64,000 nucleotides of DNA from JAGXLC01 sp041686375. Its GTDB lineage: Bacteria > Bacteroidota > Bacteroidia > Bacteroidales > UBA12077. Numbering within the stretch: the stretch's first letter is position 1; the number at the start of each line of letters is the position of its first letter. Shown here one piece after another: positions 8,887 through 19,000 of the stretch. A program made the translations under genes and the position numbers. The notes below the pieces were generated by a model. That model ran no database searches. It was given only the letters and a program-made list of their open reading frames with translations, and was not told where the DNA came from. Where the stretch lies: contig JAWLEB010000010.1 in NCBI GenBank assembly GCA_041686375.1, forward strand, positions 17,415 to 81,414, written 5' to 3'.

Positions 8887-9636
8887 TTAAATAACTTTTG
8901 CCTCATTTTTAAGGAGATCAACCAGTTCTTCAACATTATCAGGATCGATCATTCTGCATGCCGGCTTAGGTTCCGGTAGCTCATAATTTTCAATCTCAGT
9001 AAGTGGTTCCATCTCTAAAGACTCTACTACATTCAATGGTTTCTTCCGTGCCATCATAATACCTCTCATAGCTGCAATACGCGGTTCAATAGCAATACCT
9101 TTCTGAACAATTGCCACAACCGGTAATTGCGTTGTAACTTTTTCTTTTCCGCCGTCAATTTCACGAATAATAGAAACCTCGTCATTCTCCAGTTCAAAAG
9201 AAGAAACGGCAGATACAGAAGGAATTCCAATGAATTCAGATAACATTCCCCCTACTAAAGCACCATTATAATCACTGGATTCAATACCTGTAAAAATAAT
9301 ATCAAAATTTTCATTTTTAATAACCTCAGCCAATTGAGAAGCTACAAAATAAGCATCCTTTGGGTCAGCATCAACACGTATTGCATCGTCTGCCCCTATA
9401 GCCAAGGCCTTACGAATTGTGGGTTCAGCAGTTTTTGTGCCCACATGTATAACTGTAACCTTATCTACAGAATTATTACTGTCTTCTTTAATCTGCAAAG
9501 CTCTTGTCAATGCAAGTTCATCCCATGGATTTATAATCCACTGAACTCCCGTGGTGTCAAACTCAGTATTGTCATTGGTAAACTTAACTTTCGTTGTTGT
9601 ATCCGGGACATTACTGAGACATACAAGTATTTTCAT
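8887..9636 (-). CDS. etfB: Electron transfer flavoprotein beta subunit
   Basis: A 249-residue ETF beta subunit. It opens with MKILVCLSNVPDT (family pattern MKILV.....PD), and has NPWDELALTRALQIKE, the GADDAIRV segment and the ETF beta signature region around GGKEKVTTQLPVVAIVQKGIAIEPRIAAMRGIMMARKK (written here in pieces of the same stretch near residues 160-200). It is the first gene of the etfBA pair and forms the heterodimer with EtfA. The start follows a candidate -7 box by about 80 bases, and cstA is divergent. Confidence 0.95.
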   Translation of the reverse strand: MKILVCLSNVPDTTTKVKFTNDNTEFDTTGVQWIINPWDELALTRALQIKEDSNNSVDKVTVIHVGTKTAEPTIRKALAIGADDAIRVDADPKDAYFVASQLAEVIKNENFDIIFTGIESSDYNGALVGGMLSEFIGIPSVSAVSSFELENDEVSIIREIDGGKEKVTTQLPVVAIVQKGIAIEPRIAAMRGIMMARKKPLNVVESLEMEPLTEIENYELPEPKPACRMIDPDNVEELVDLLKNEAKVI

Positions 9637-9715
9637 TGACTATCAAATTTAAGTTATTAATTTATTTCCTATTTGCTGTTTGTCGGGAAAAACCAACAAA
9701 ATGATTTTGAGTTAG

Positions 9716-9723
9716 CAAATATA
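9716..9723 (-). promoter_or_regulatory. Candidate -7 box for etfBA
   Basis: On the minus strand the bases read TATATTTG, matching TAnnTTTG. The -33 element is not clear. It lies 80 bases ahead of etfB in the divergent etfB-cstA gap. Confidence 0.4.
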
Positions 9724-9780
9724 TAAATAAGAATAGAAAATTAAAATATTTAACAATATTCAAATTCATCCTTAATTCTT

Positions 9781-9788
9781 TACATTTG
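9781..9788 (+). promoter_or_regulatory. Candidate -7 box for cstA
   Basis: TACATTTG matches TAnnTTTG and is followed by the cstA ATG 42 bases later. No strong TTTG is seen at -33. Confidence 0.45.
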
Positions 9789-9830
9789 CGCTATTAAGAA
9801 AATTATCCAATATTTTCAAAATAAGGAATT

Positions 9831-11288
9831 ATGATAACTTTTCTTTCTTCCATAGGTATTTTAGTATTGGGTTACTTCATATATGGTAAATTTATAGCAC
9901 GCTTTTTCGGTGCAGATGATAAAATAAAAACTCCTGCCAAGCGTATAAATGATGGTGTAGATTATATGGTTTTGCCAACCTGGAAAATCTTTGTAATCCA
10001 ATTTTTAAATATTGCAGGTCTCGGTCCAATTTTCGGCGCAATCTTAGGTGCTATGTACGGTCCTATGGCTTATCTCTGGATTGTATTCGGATGTATTTTT
10101 ATGGGTGCCGTTCACGATTATTTTTCAGGAATGTTATCCATGCGGAACAATGGAGAAAGTTTGCCGGGGCTTGTAGGAAAATATTTAGGATCCGGTTTTC
10201 AGAATTTTTTGCGCTTTTTCACTATTTTACTGCTGGTTTTTGTTGGGGTTTCTTTTGCTACAGGGCCTGCAGGACTTCTGCAGAGTCTAACCGGCGGAAG
10301 TAAAACAATATGGCTCTATGTTATTTTTGCCTATTACCTAATTGCTACCCTTCTTCCAATAAATAAAATTATTGGAAGAATATATCCGTTTTTTGGCATT
10401 TCCCTCCTTATTATGGCTATTGGAATTGCAGGTGTGATAATACTTAAAGGCACATTGGGGACAATAGTCCTCAATGAACTTCATTTCAGTGATTTCAGCA
10501 ATATGCACCAGGACCCTTCACAAAATATTCTTTACCCCATGATGTTCATAGTCATCTCATGCGGGGCAATTTCAGGCTTTCATTCAACTCAGTCTCCTCT
10601 TATGGCGAGGTGTCTAAAAAAAGAAAGTCATGGAAGAAAAGCATTTTATGGTGCAATGATAGCAGAAGGCATTGTAGCTATCATATGGGCAACCGCAGCT
10701 ATGAATTTTTTCGGTGATGTTCATGGTTTGTCAGAAGCCATGGAACCAGAATCACATAATCCGGCATGGGTTGTTAATACAATAAGCCAAACCTGGATGG
10801 GTAAAGTAGGCGGAGTTCTTGCTATACTAGGAGTTATTGCTTGTCCAATAACTACGGGAGACACAGCTTTCCGCAGCGCCCGTCTTACAATTGCCGATAT
10901 ATTTAAATACAAACAAAGAAAACTCTCAAACAGACTAATGGTAAGCATTCCTTTGTTTATTGGCGGGTTCATCTTATCACAGCTTGAATTCTCTACCATC
11001 TGGAAGTACCTTGGTTTATCCAATCAGATTCTGGCCGTAGTGGTTTTATGGACAGCAGCAATGTACTTAACCATTCATAAAAAGAATCATTTTGTTATCT
11101 CAATCCCAGCCACATTTTTAACAGCTATTTGTGTTACCTATTTATTGGTAGCCCCCTTAAAAAACGGAGGACTAGCCTTGTCAACAGAACTTGGTTATCC
11201 TGGAGGAATCATTTCGGCTATTTTGGCTCTGTTATGGTTTATTTGGAGTGCAAAAAAACAAAAAGAAGCTACCCTTGAAAAAGGATAG
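9831..11288 (+). CDS. cstA: Carbon starvation protein A family transporter
   Basis: A 485-residue multi-pass membrane protein of the CstA family, which takes up peptides and, in characterised members, pyruvate. It is the short form (E. coli CstA is about 700 residues). Typical stretches are TWKIFVIQFLNIAGLGPIFG, GAVHDYFSGMLSMRN, FVGVSFATGPAGL and CGAISGFHSTQSPLMARC. Some 12-14 hydrophobic segments can be counted. The gene stands alone, divergent from etfB and convergent with the DUF3467/rpoC block. An AGGA-like stretch just before the ATG is weak. The substrate is inferred from the family only. Confidence 0.9.
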   Translation: MITFLSSIGILVLGYFIYGKFIARFFGADDKIKTPAKRINDGVDYMVLPTWKIFVIQFLNIAGLGPIFGAILGAMYGPMAYLWIVFGCIFMGAVHDYFSGMLSMRNNGESLPGLVGKYLGSGFQNFLRFFTILLLVFVGVSFATGPAGLLQSLTGGSKTIWLYVIFAYYLIATLLPINKIIGRIYPFFGISLLIMAIGIAGVIILKGTLGTIVLNELHFSDFSNMHQDPSQNILYPMMFIVISCGAISGFHSTQSPLMARCLKKESHGRKAFYGAMIAEGIVAIIWATAAMNFFGDVHGLSEAMEPESHNPAWVVNTISQTWMGKVGGVLAILGVIACPITTGDTAFRSARLTIADIFKYKQRKLSNRLMVSIPLFIGGFILSQLEFSTIWKYLGLSNQILAVVVLWTAAMYLTIHKKNHFVISIPATFLTAICVTYLLVAPLKNGGLALSTELGYPGGIISAILALLWFIWSAKKQKEATLEKG

Positions 11289-11316
11289 CTTCAATATTAG
11301 ATTATATAAGGTTTTT
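11265..11316 (+). terminator. Hairpin over the cstA stop codon with downstream T run
   Basis: GAAGCTA (11265-11271) pairs with TAGCTTC (11286-11292), and inner C and G bases add to the stem. The second arm contains the cstA stop codon. A T run follows some 18 bases later, so it is a weak terminator shape for cstA in a convergent gap of 30 bases. Confidence 0.45.
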
Positions 11317-11318
11317 TA

Positions 11319-11660
11319 CTATGCCTGAGCTGTAGGACCTCCAAAATTCAATGGCATGGAGGAACCACCACCGCCTCTGTTAGCATCTATTTCACCATGC
11401 AGTTTTTCAAATTTATTGATATTTTCCTGCAGAGCCTTTAACAGGCGTTTAGCATGTTCAGGCGTCAGAATAACGCGTGACTTTACCTCAGCTTTCGGCA
11501 TGCCTGGCATCATTCGGATAAAATCCAGAACAAATTCCGTACTTGAATGATTTATAACAGCAAGATTGGAATAGATGCCCTGTGCTACCTCTTCACTGAG
11601 ATTGATATTAACCTGATTTTTTTTCTTCTTATTATTGTTATTATTCTGTTGATCACTCAT
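11319..11660 (-). CDS. DUF3467 family protein downstream of rpoC
   Basis: A 113-residue protein with an Asn/Lys-rich start and the DUF3467 core (VNINLSEEVAQGIYSNLAVI, then FVLDFIRMMPG and SRVILTPEHAKRLLKAL). The tail is Gly-rich. Its function is unknown. It follows rpoC by 14 bases and is almost certainly cotranscribed; this pairing with rpoC is recurrent in Bacteroidota, so a link to transcription is possible, though unproven. Confidence 0.85.
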   Translation of the reverse strand: MSDQQNNNNNKKKKNQVNINLSEEVAQGIYSNLAVINHSSTEFVLDFIRMMPGMPKAEVKSRVILTPEHAKRLLKALQENINKFEKLHGEIDANRGGGGSSMPLNFGGPTAQA

Positions 11661-11674
11661 AAATATTGTGATTT

Positions 11675-14600
11675 TTATTTAGAATCAGCTTTCTCCTTTT
11701 TCCCTTTTTTGATCATCTTTTCATAATCTTCGATTGAACCGACGATAATATCTTCATAGTCACGATTACCTGTTCCTGCAGGTATCTTATGTCCAACAAT
11801 CACATTTTCTTTCAATCCCATCAATGGATCCTTTTTGCCTCTTATAGCTGCTTCATTAAGAACTCTTGTAGTCTCCTGGAATGAGGCAGCAGATAAGAAA
11901 CTCTTCGTTTGAAGGGCAGCACGTGTAATACCTTGTAGTTTCTGACTAGAAGTAGCAGGTACTGCATCCCTTGCGTCAACAGGCTTAAGGTCTTTACGTT
12001 TTAAGACTGAATTCTCATCTCTCAATTTTCTTGTGGTAACAATTTGTCCCGAATGTAAATTGTTCGAATCACCAGCATCCGTTACCACTTTTTTATCATA
12101 GATCCAGTCATTTTCTTCCTGGAATTCTACTTTATCAGCAATCTGGTTTTCCAGAAATTTGGTATCACCAGGATCCTCGATGACAACTTTCCTCATCATC
12201 TGCCGTACGATAATCTCAAAATGTTTATCATTGATCTTCACACCCTGCAGACGATATACTTCCTGAACTTCATTTACGATATACTCCTGAACTTTTGTAG
12301 GACCTTTAATAGAAAGAATATCTGAAGGAGTAATTGCACCGTCTGAGAGTGGAGTTCCAGCCTTCACATAGTCATTTTCCTGCACAAGTATCTGCTTAGC
12401 AAGAGAAACAAGATATTTCTTTACTTCACCTGTTTTGGATTTAATTAATATCTCACGGTTACCCCGTTTAATCTTACCAAAAGCAACCTCACCATCAATT
12501 TCGGAAACGACAGCAGGATTAGAAGGATTCCTTGCTTCAAAGAGTTCAGTTACCCTTGGTAAACCTCCTGTAATATCACCAGATTTACCAACTGTACGTG
12601 GTATTTTAACAAGAATATCCCCGGTGTTAACTTTATCTTCTTCCTCAGCAACTACATGAGCTCCAACAGGCAAGTTGTAGGTTTTCAGCACTTCATCCTT
12701 CTCACCAACAATCTGTATTTCAGGATTTTTCTTCTTATCTTTTGTCTCTGTAATCACTTTTTCCCTGAAACCGGTTTGTTCATCTGATTCCTCCTTATAA
12801 GTAATTCCTGAAATAACATTTTTAAACTTGACCCTACCAGGACTTTCTGAAATAATTACTGCATTATAAGGATCCCATTCACATAAGAGCTGATCTTGCT
12901 TAACCTCATCACCACTCTTCACATACAATCTCGAACCATAAGGAATATTATTGGTAGATAATACAATATTCGTATTTTTATCAATAATTCTCAGCTCAGC
13001 TAATCGCCCGATAACAATATCAACCTTCTTTGTTTTACCTTCCTCATCGATTTCCTTTTTTTCGACAGTCCTCAGCTCATCAATTTCGACATAACCATCG
13101 TATTTAGAAACAATGGTTGAACTGGCTGCAATATTAGAAGCAGTACCTCCGACGTGGAAAGTTCTCAGTGTCAACTGAGTACCAGGTTCACCAATAGATT
13201 GGGCAGCGATAACCCCAACTGATTCACCTTTATCAGCCATCTTGCCTGTTGCAAGATTACGACCGTAGCATGTCGAGCAAACACCATCTTTTGTTTCACA
13301 AGTAAGAACTGAACGAATTTCAATTTGCTCAAGCGGAGATTCTTCGATTCGCTGACCTATTTCCTCAGTTATTTCTTCTCCAGATGAAACAATCAATTCA
13401 CCTGTAAATGGGTGATAAATCTCGTGAACGGCAATACGCCCAAGAATACGTTCATATAAAGTTTCTATAACTTCTTCATTCTTCTTGATTGGCCCGACAA
13501 CCAATCCTCTGAGTGTTCCGCAGTCTTCCTCTCGTATAATAACATCCTGGGAAACATCAACAAGACGACGAGTCAAATATCCAGCATCGGCTGTTTTAAG
13601 AGCGGTATCAGCAAGACCTTTACGTGCACCGTGAGTTGATATAAAATACTCAAGTACAGACAATCCCTCTTTAAAATTAGAAAGAATTGGGTTCTCAATA
13701 ATCTCAGAACCTGTAGTGCCTGATTTTTGGGGTTTAGCCATCAATCCACGCATACCTGATAACTGCCTAATCTGTTCTTTAGATCCTCTCGCACCTGAAT
13801 CAAGCATCATATAAACTGAATTGAACCCCTGATTATCGGTACTCAGTTTTTCCATTAAAATCTGCGTCAGATTAGCATTGGTATGTGTCCAAATATCAAT
13901 AATTTGATTATAACGTTCCTTGAAAGTTATAAAACCCATATTATAGTTATTCATCACTTCATCAACCTGCTCATAACCAGATGGAACAAGTTCTTCCTTC
14001 TCTTTAGGTATAATAATGTCATCCAGGTTAAAGGATAAACCTCCTCTGAATGCCGTGTTGAAACCCAATGATTTTATATCATCAAGGAATTTTGCAATTT
14101 TAGGAGCATCAGTACGTTTCAACACTTCCCCGATAATATCCCTCAAAGACTTTTTCGTTAATAACTTATTAATATATCCAATTCCTTTGGGAACATATTG
14201 ATTAAAAATTATTCTTCCAATCGTAGTCTCGATTATATTTTTACCCCCTTCGGTATTTTCATCATTATCTATACGCACTTTCACTTTGGTGTGAAGATCA
14301 ACTGCATTCTCATTATATGCAATGATAGCCTCTTCAGTTGAATAGAATGAAAGTCCTTCACCTTTAGCGTCTTTTCTTTCTTTAGTAAGATAATATAAAC
14401 CAAGTACCATATCCTGTGAAGGGACGGTAATTGGAGCGCCATTTGCAGGATTCAATACATTATGGGTTGAAAGCATAAGCAATTGTGCTTCAAGAATAGA
14501 AGCATTTCCTAAAGGGAGATGTACTGCCATTTGGTCACCATCAAAGTCAGCATTAAAAGGAGTACACACCAAAGGATGTAGCTGAATAGCCTTTCCCTCA

Positions 14601-15961
14601 ATTAATTTAGGCTGGAAAGCCTGTATACCCAATCTGTGCAATGTAGGAGCACGGTTTAACAATACCGGATGTCCTTTCATTACATTTTCAAGAATATCCC
14701 AAACAACCGGGTCTTTTCGGTCTACAATTTTTTTGGCAGACTTAACAGTTTTCACAATACCTCTTTCAATCAGCTTTCTGATTACAAAAGGCTTGTATAT
14801 TTCAGCCGCCATATCTTTTGGGATACCGCATTCGTGCATTTTTAATTCAGGGCCAACACTAATAACAGAGCGGGCAGAGTAATCTACGCGCTTACCGAGC
14901 AAATTCTGACGGAAACGTCCTTGTTTACCTTTAAGGCTATCGCTAAGTGATTTTAATGCTCTATTTGAATCCGTTTTAACGGCATTTGATTTTCTGGAAT
15001 TATCAAATAAAGAATCTACAGCTTCCTGCAGCATTCTCTTTTCATTTCTCAAGATTACCTCAGGAGCTTTAATCTCAATTAGTCTTTTTAATCGATTATT
15101 TCTGATAATTACCCTTCTGTACAGGTCGTTAAGGTCTGAAGTAGCAAACCGTCCACCATCTAAAGGCACTAGAGGTCTTAGTTCAGGTGGAATAACGGGT
15201 ACTACTTTAGTAATCATCCATTCAGGACGATTACGGTCTTTAGAAGCTCTGAATGCTTCTACCACCTGTAACCTCTTCAATGCTTCTTTTTTCCTCTGCT
15301 GAGAAGTTTCGTTGTCAGCCTTATATCTTAAACTATAGGACAATTCATCCAGATCAATCTGAGACAGCAATTTATAGAGTGCTTCAGCGCCCATATCAGC
15401 AACAAACTTATTCGGGTCGTTATCCTCGAGTTGCTGATTTCCTTTTGGCAAAGATTCCAAAATATCAAGATACTCTTCCTCTGTTAAGAAATCCAAATAC
15501 TTAACACCATCCTGAGCTTTAACACCAGGACTAATCACAACATATCTTTCATAATAAATTATAGAATCCAGTTTTTTAGTGGGTAACCCCAATAACAAAC
15601 CAATTTTATTTGGCAATGAACGGAAATACCAAATATGGGCTACCGGGACAACTAAAGAGATGTGTCCCATTCGTTCCCTTCTAACCTTTTTCTCTGTAAC
15701 TTCCACTCCACATCTGTCACACACTATACCTTTATACCTAATTCTTTTATATTTGCCGCAATGACACTCGTAATCTTTTACGGGTCCGAATATTCTTTCG
15801 CAAAATAACCCATCTCTTTCGGGCTTGTAGGTTCTATAGTTAATAGTTTCAGGTTTGAGCACCTCACCATGAGATTGTTCTAAAATCTCTTCAGGAGAAG
15901 CCAATCCGACGGACACTTTATTAAAGTCACTTGAAATTTTATTATCCCTTCTGAATGACAT
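11675..15961 (-). CDS. rpoC: DNA-directed RNA polymerase beta-prime subunit
   Basis: A 1428-residue RNA polymerase beta-prime subunit. The amino-terminal zinc ribbon (CHCGKYKRIRYKGIVCDRCG) is near residues 65-85, the catalytic Mg motif NADFDGDQMAVH near residue 470, and the second zinc site (CETKDGVCSTCYGR) near 890. The trigger loop region GEPGTQLTLRTFHVGG follows. The Lys-rich tail is normal. It lies 68 bases after rpoB in the universal rpoBC order, with DUF3467 downstream. Confidence 0.98.
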   Translation of the reverse strand: MSFRRDNKISSDFNKVSVGLASPEEILEQSHGEVLKPETINYRTYKPERDGLFCERIFGPVKDYECHCGKYKRIRYKGIVCDRCGVEVTEKKVRRERMGHISLVVPVAHIWYFRSLPNKIGLLLGLPTKKLDSIIYYERYVVISPGVKAQDGVKYLDFLTEEEYLDILESLPKGNQQLEDNDPNKFVADMGAEALYKLLSQIDLDELSYSLRYKADNETSQQRKKEALKRLQVVEAFRASKDRNRPEWMITKVVPVIPPELRPLVPLDGGRFATSDLNDLYRRVIIRNNRLKRLIEIKAPEVILRNEKRMLQEAVDSLFDNSRKSNAVKTDSNRALKSLSDSLKGKQGRFRQNLLGKRVDYSARSVISVGPELKMHECGIPKDMAAEIYKPFVIRKLIERGIVKTVKSAKKIVDRKDPVVWDILENVMKGHPVLLNRAPTLHRLGIQAFQPKLIEGKAIQLHPLVCTPFNADFDGDQMAVHLPLGNASILEAQLLMLSTHNVLNPANGAPITVPSQDMVLGLYYLTKERKDAKGEGLSFYSTEEAIIAYNENAVDLHTKVKVRIDNDENTEGGKNIIETTIGRIIFNQYVPKGIGYINKLLTKKSLRDIIGEVLKRTDAPKIAKFLDDIKSLGFNTAFRGGLSFNLDDIIIPKEKEELVPSGYEQVDEVMNNYNMGFITFKERYNQIIDIWTHTNANLTQILMEKLSTDNQGFNSVYMMLDSGARGSKEQIRQLSGMRGLMAKPQKSGTTGSEIIENPILSNFKEGLSVLEYFISTHGARKGLADTALKTADAGYLTRRLVDVSQDVIIREEDCGTLRGLVVGPIKKNEEVIETLYERILGRIAVHEIYHPFTGELIVSSGEEITEEIGQRIEESPLEQIEIRSVLTCETKDGVCSTCYGRNLATGKMADKGESVGVIAAQSIGEPGTQLTLRTFHVGGTASNIAASSTIVSKYDGYVEIDELRTVEKKEIDEEGKTKKVDIVIGRLAELRIIDKNTNIVLSTNNIPYGSRLYVKSGDEVKQDQLLCEWDPYNAVIISESPGRVKFKNVISGITYKEESDEQTGFREKVITETKDKKKNPEIQIVGEKDEVLKTYNLPVGAHVVAEEEDKVNTGDILVKIPRTVGKSGDITGGLPRVTELFEARNPSNPAVVSEIDGEVAFGKIKRGNREILIKSKTGEVKKYLVSLAKQILVQENDYVKAGTPLSDGAITPSDILSIKGPTKVQEYIVNEVQEVYRLQGVKINDKHFEIIVRQMMRKVVIEDPGDTKFLENQIADKVEFQEENDWIYDKKVVTDAGDSNNLHSGQIVTTRKLRDENSVLKRKDLKPVDARDAVPATSSQKLQGITRAALQTKSFLSAASFQETTRVLNEAAIRGKKDPLMGLKENVIVGHKIPAGTGNRDYEDIIVGSIEDYEKMIKKGKKEKADSK

Positions 15962-16029
15962 AGATCAAAAATTAAATTAATACCAAAAATCAATAAACAT
16001 GCAAGATGGAACAGAAATCTATAAACAAA

Positions 16030-19000
16030 TTATTCCTTTTCCATTTTAATACTCAATCCGAGTCCACGTAGTTCGTGCAACAATACGTTAAAAGACTCTG
16101 GGATACCAGGTACTGGTAGTGGATCTCCTTTTACAATTGTTTCGTATGCACGCGCTCTACCATTAACATCATCGGATTTTACGGTCAGCATTTCCTGCAG
16201 GATACTAGAAGCACCAAAAGCTTCAAGTGCCCACACTTCCATCTCACCGAAACGCTGCCCTCCAAATTGAGCCTTACCTCCAAGAGGTTGTTGTGTAATT
16301 AGCGAATATGGCCCAATAGAACGGGCATGAATTTTATCATCGACCATGTGGCCCAGTTTCAACATATAAATGACACCTACAGTAGCTGGTTGGTCGAATT
16401 TTTTACCTGTTCCTCCATCATACAGATGCGTCTTACCGTATGCAGGTAAGCCTGCTTTCTCTGTATATTCATTTATTTGTTCAAGCGTTGCGCCATCAAA
16501 AATTGGAGTTGAAAATTTCATACCTAATTTTTCTCCGGCCCAACCAAGAACAGATTCATATATCTGTCCAAGATTCATCCTTGAAGGTACACCTAACGGG
16601 TTTAATACAATATCTACAGGTGTTCCGTCTTCAAGGAAAGGCATGTCTTCGACACGAACAACTTTGGAAATAATACCCTTATTACCATGTCGTCCTGCCA
16701 ATTTATCGCCCACTTTGATCTTTCGCTTCTTAGCTATATAAACTTTTGCCATTTGGACGATACCAGTGGGTAGTTCATCCCCTATTGAGATATTATATTT
16801 TTCTCTTCTAAGTTGTGCCTCTATCCCTCTTCTTTGAATATTATAATTATGCAGTAAAGTTTTTATAACTTCATTCTTGCTTTTATCAGTCGTCCATTTT
16901 TTAGGGCTAACATTAGTATAATCAATCTCCTGTAGTATTTTTTGTGTAAACTTTTTCCCTTTTGGTACTACTACAGCGTTATAATAATCCTTAACCCCTT
17001 GTGATGTTTTTCCGTTAACCAACACAAAAAGTTTATCAATAAGTTGGTTTGTCAGATTATCAATTTGCTGACCATACTCTTTATCTAGCTCCTCTAATTT
17101 ATCTTTATCTGAGTTTTTAGACTTTTTATCTTTTACAGCTCTGGTGAATAGCTTCTTATCTACTATAACACCCATCAAAGATGGAGAAGCTTTTAGAGAA
17201 GCATCTTTCACATCACCGGCTTTATCACCGAAAATTGCCCTAAGCAATTTTTCTTCCGGCGAGGGGTCAGATTCACCTTTGGGGGTAATCTTACCAATGA
17301 GGATATCTCCAGGTTTAACGTGAGCACCAATTCTAATAATACCATTCTCATCAAGGTCTTTGGTGGCCTCTTCACTAACATTAGGTATATCAGAAGTCAA
17401 TTCTTCCAGTCCTCGTTTTGTATCACGTACTTCCATCACATGTTCTTCAATGTGAACCGAAGTAAAGACATCTTCCCTTACAACATTTTCAGAAATAACG
17501 ATTGCATCCTCAAAATTATAACCTTTCCATGGCATAAAGGCTACTTTCAGGTTTTTACCCAATGCAAGCTCTCCTTCCTGGGTTCCATATCCCTCAGTAA
17601 GCACCTGTCCTTTTTTTACTTTTTCACCTTTCTTCACAATAGGCTTTAAAGTAACACTTGTGTTTTGATTGGTTTTATGATATTTAAGAAGTTTATAGCG
17701 TTTTACTTCACTTTCAAAACTAACAAATTGTTCTTTTTCTGTTTTCTCGTATCTAATAACAATCTCATTAGCATCAACATATTCAATAGTTCCATCTCTT
17801 TCGGCTAAAATTTGTAATCTGGAATCTCTCACCACTTCGCCTTCAAGACCTGTTCCCACCACTGGTGAGTCGGGTTTCATAAGAGGCACAGCTTGCCGCA
17901 TCATGTTTGAACCCATCAGAGCACGGTTTGCGTCATTATGTTCAAGAAATGGAATCAAAGAAGCAGCAATTGATGCTATTTGATTTGGCGCCACGTCCAT
18001 TAAATTAACAGACGATGACTCTGTATATGGGAAATCTCCATCATGGCGTGCTTTAACCTTATTTGTTTTGAAAGCGCCATCATCACCAATCTTAGCATTT
18101 GCCTGGGCTATCATTTTTGCCTCTTCTTCTTCAGCACTTAAATAGATTGCCCCGTTTTTAGTAAGATCAACTTTTCCAGCTTCCACTTTTCTATATGGAG
18201 TCTCAATAAATCCCAGTTCATTAATCTTGGCATATACACATAATGACGATATCAGTCCAATATTCGGGCCTTCAGGTGTTTCAATAGGACACAATCTTCC
18301 GTAATGTGTATAATGAACGTCTCTTACCTCAAAACCAGCTCTTTCACGTGAAAGGCCTCCAGGGCCAAGAGCAGATAATCTTCTTTTATGAGTTACCTCA
18401 GCCAGTGGATTCGTTTGATCCATAAACTGAGACAATTGGTTGGTGCCAAAAAAAGAATTAATAACGGAAGATAATGTTTTTGAATTAATAAGGTCTATCG
18501 GAGTAAAGACCTCATTATCTCTAACGTTCATTCTCTCTCGTATAGTTCTGGCCATTCGGGCCAGACCAACGCCAAACTGATTATATAACTGTTCACCAAC
18601 GGTTCTTACTCTTCTGTTACTAAGATGGTCGATATCATCAACATTAGTCTTAGAATTAATAAGTTTTATTAAATATTTAATTATTTCGATGATATCATCG
18701 TTCGTCAGTGTTTTAGTATCGATTGGAGTATCCAGGTTAAGTTTTCTATTCAGCCTGTATCTTCCAACTTCCCCTAAATCATATCTTGTATCCGAAAAGA
18801 ATAATTTATCTATGACATCTCGCGCGGTGGTCTCATCAGGTGGTTCGGCATTTCGTAATTGCCGGTAAATTTGCATCACAGCTTCTTTTTCGGAATTACA
18901 TGGATCCTTTTGAAGGGTATTGTAAATAATAGCATAATCGATTTGCGAATGATCTTCACGATGTAATAAAATAGTATCCGCACCGGAATCTATAATCTGA

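Noticed and set aside
17320..17649. 109-residue plus-strand ORF opposite rpoB, and similar long antisense frames opposite rpoC, purL, nifJ and etfB
   Set aside because: They are antisense shadows of strongly conserved genes and have no recognisable motif of their own.
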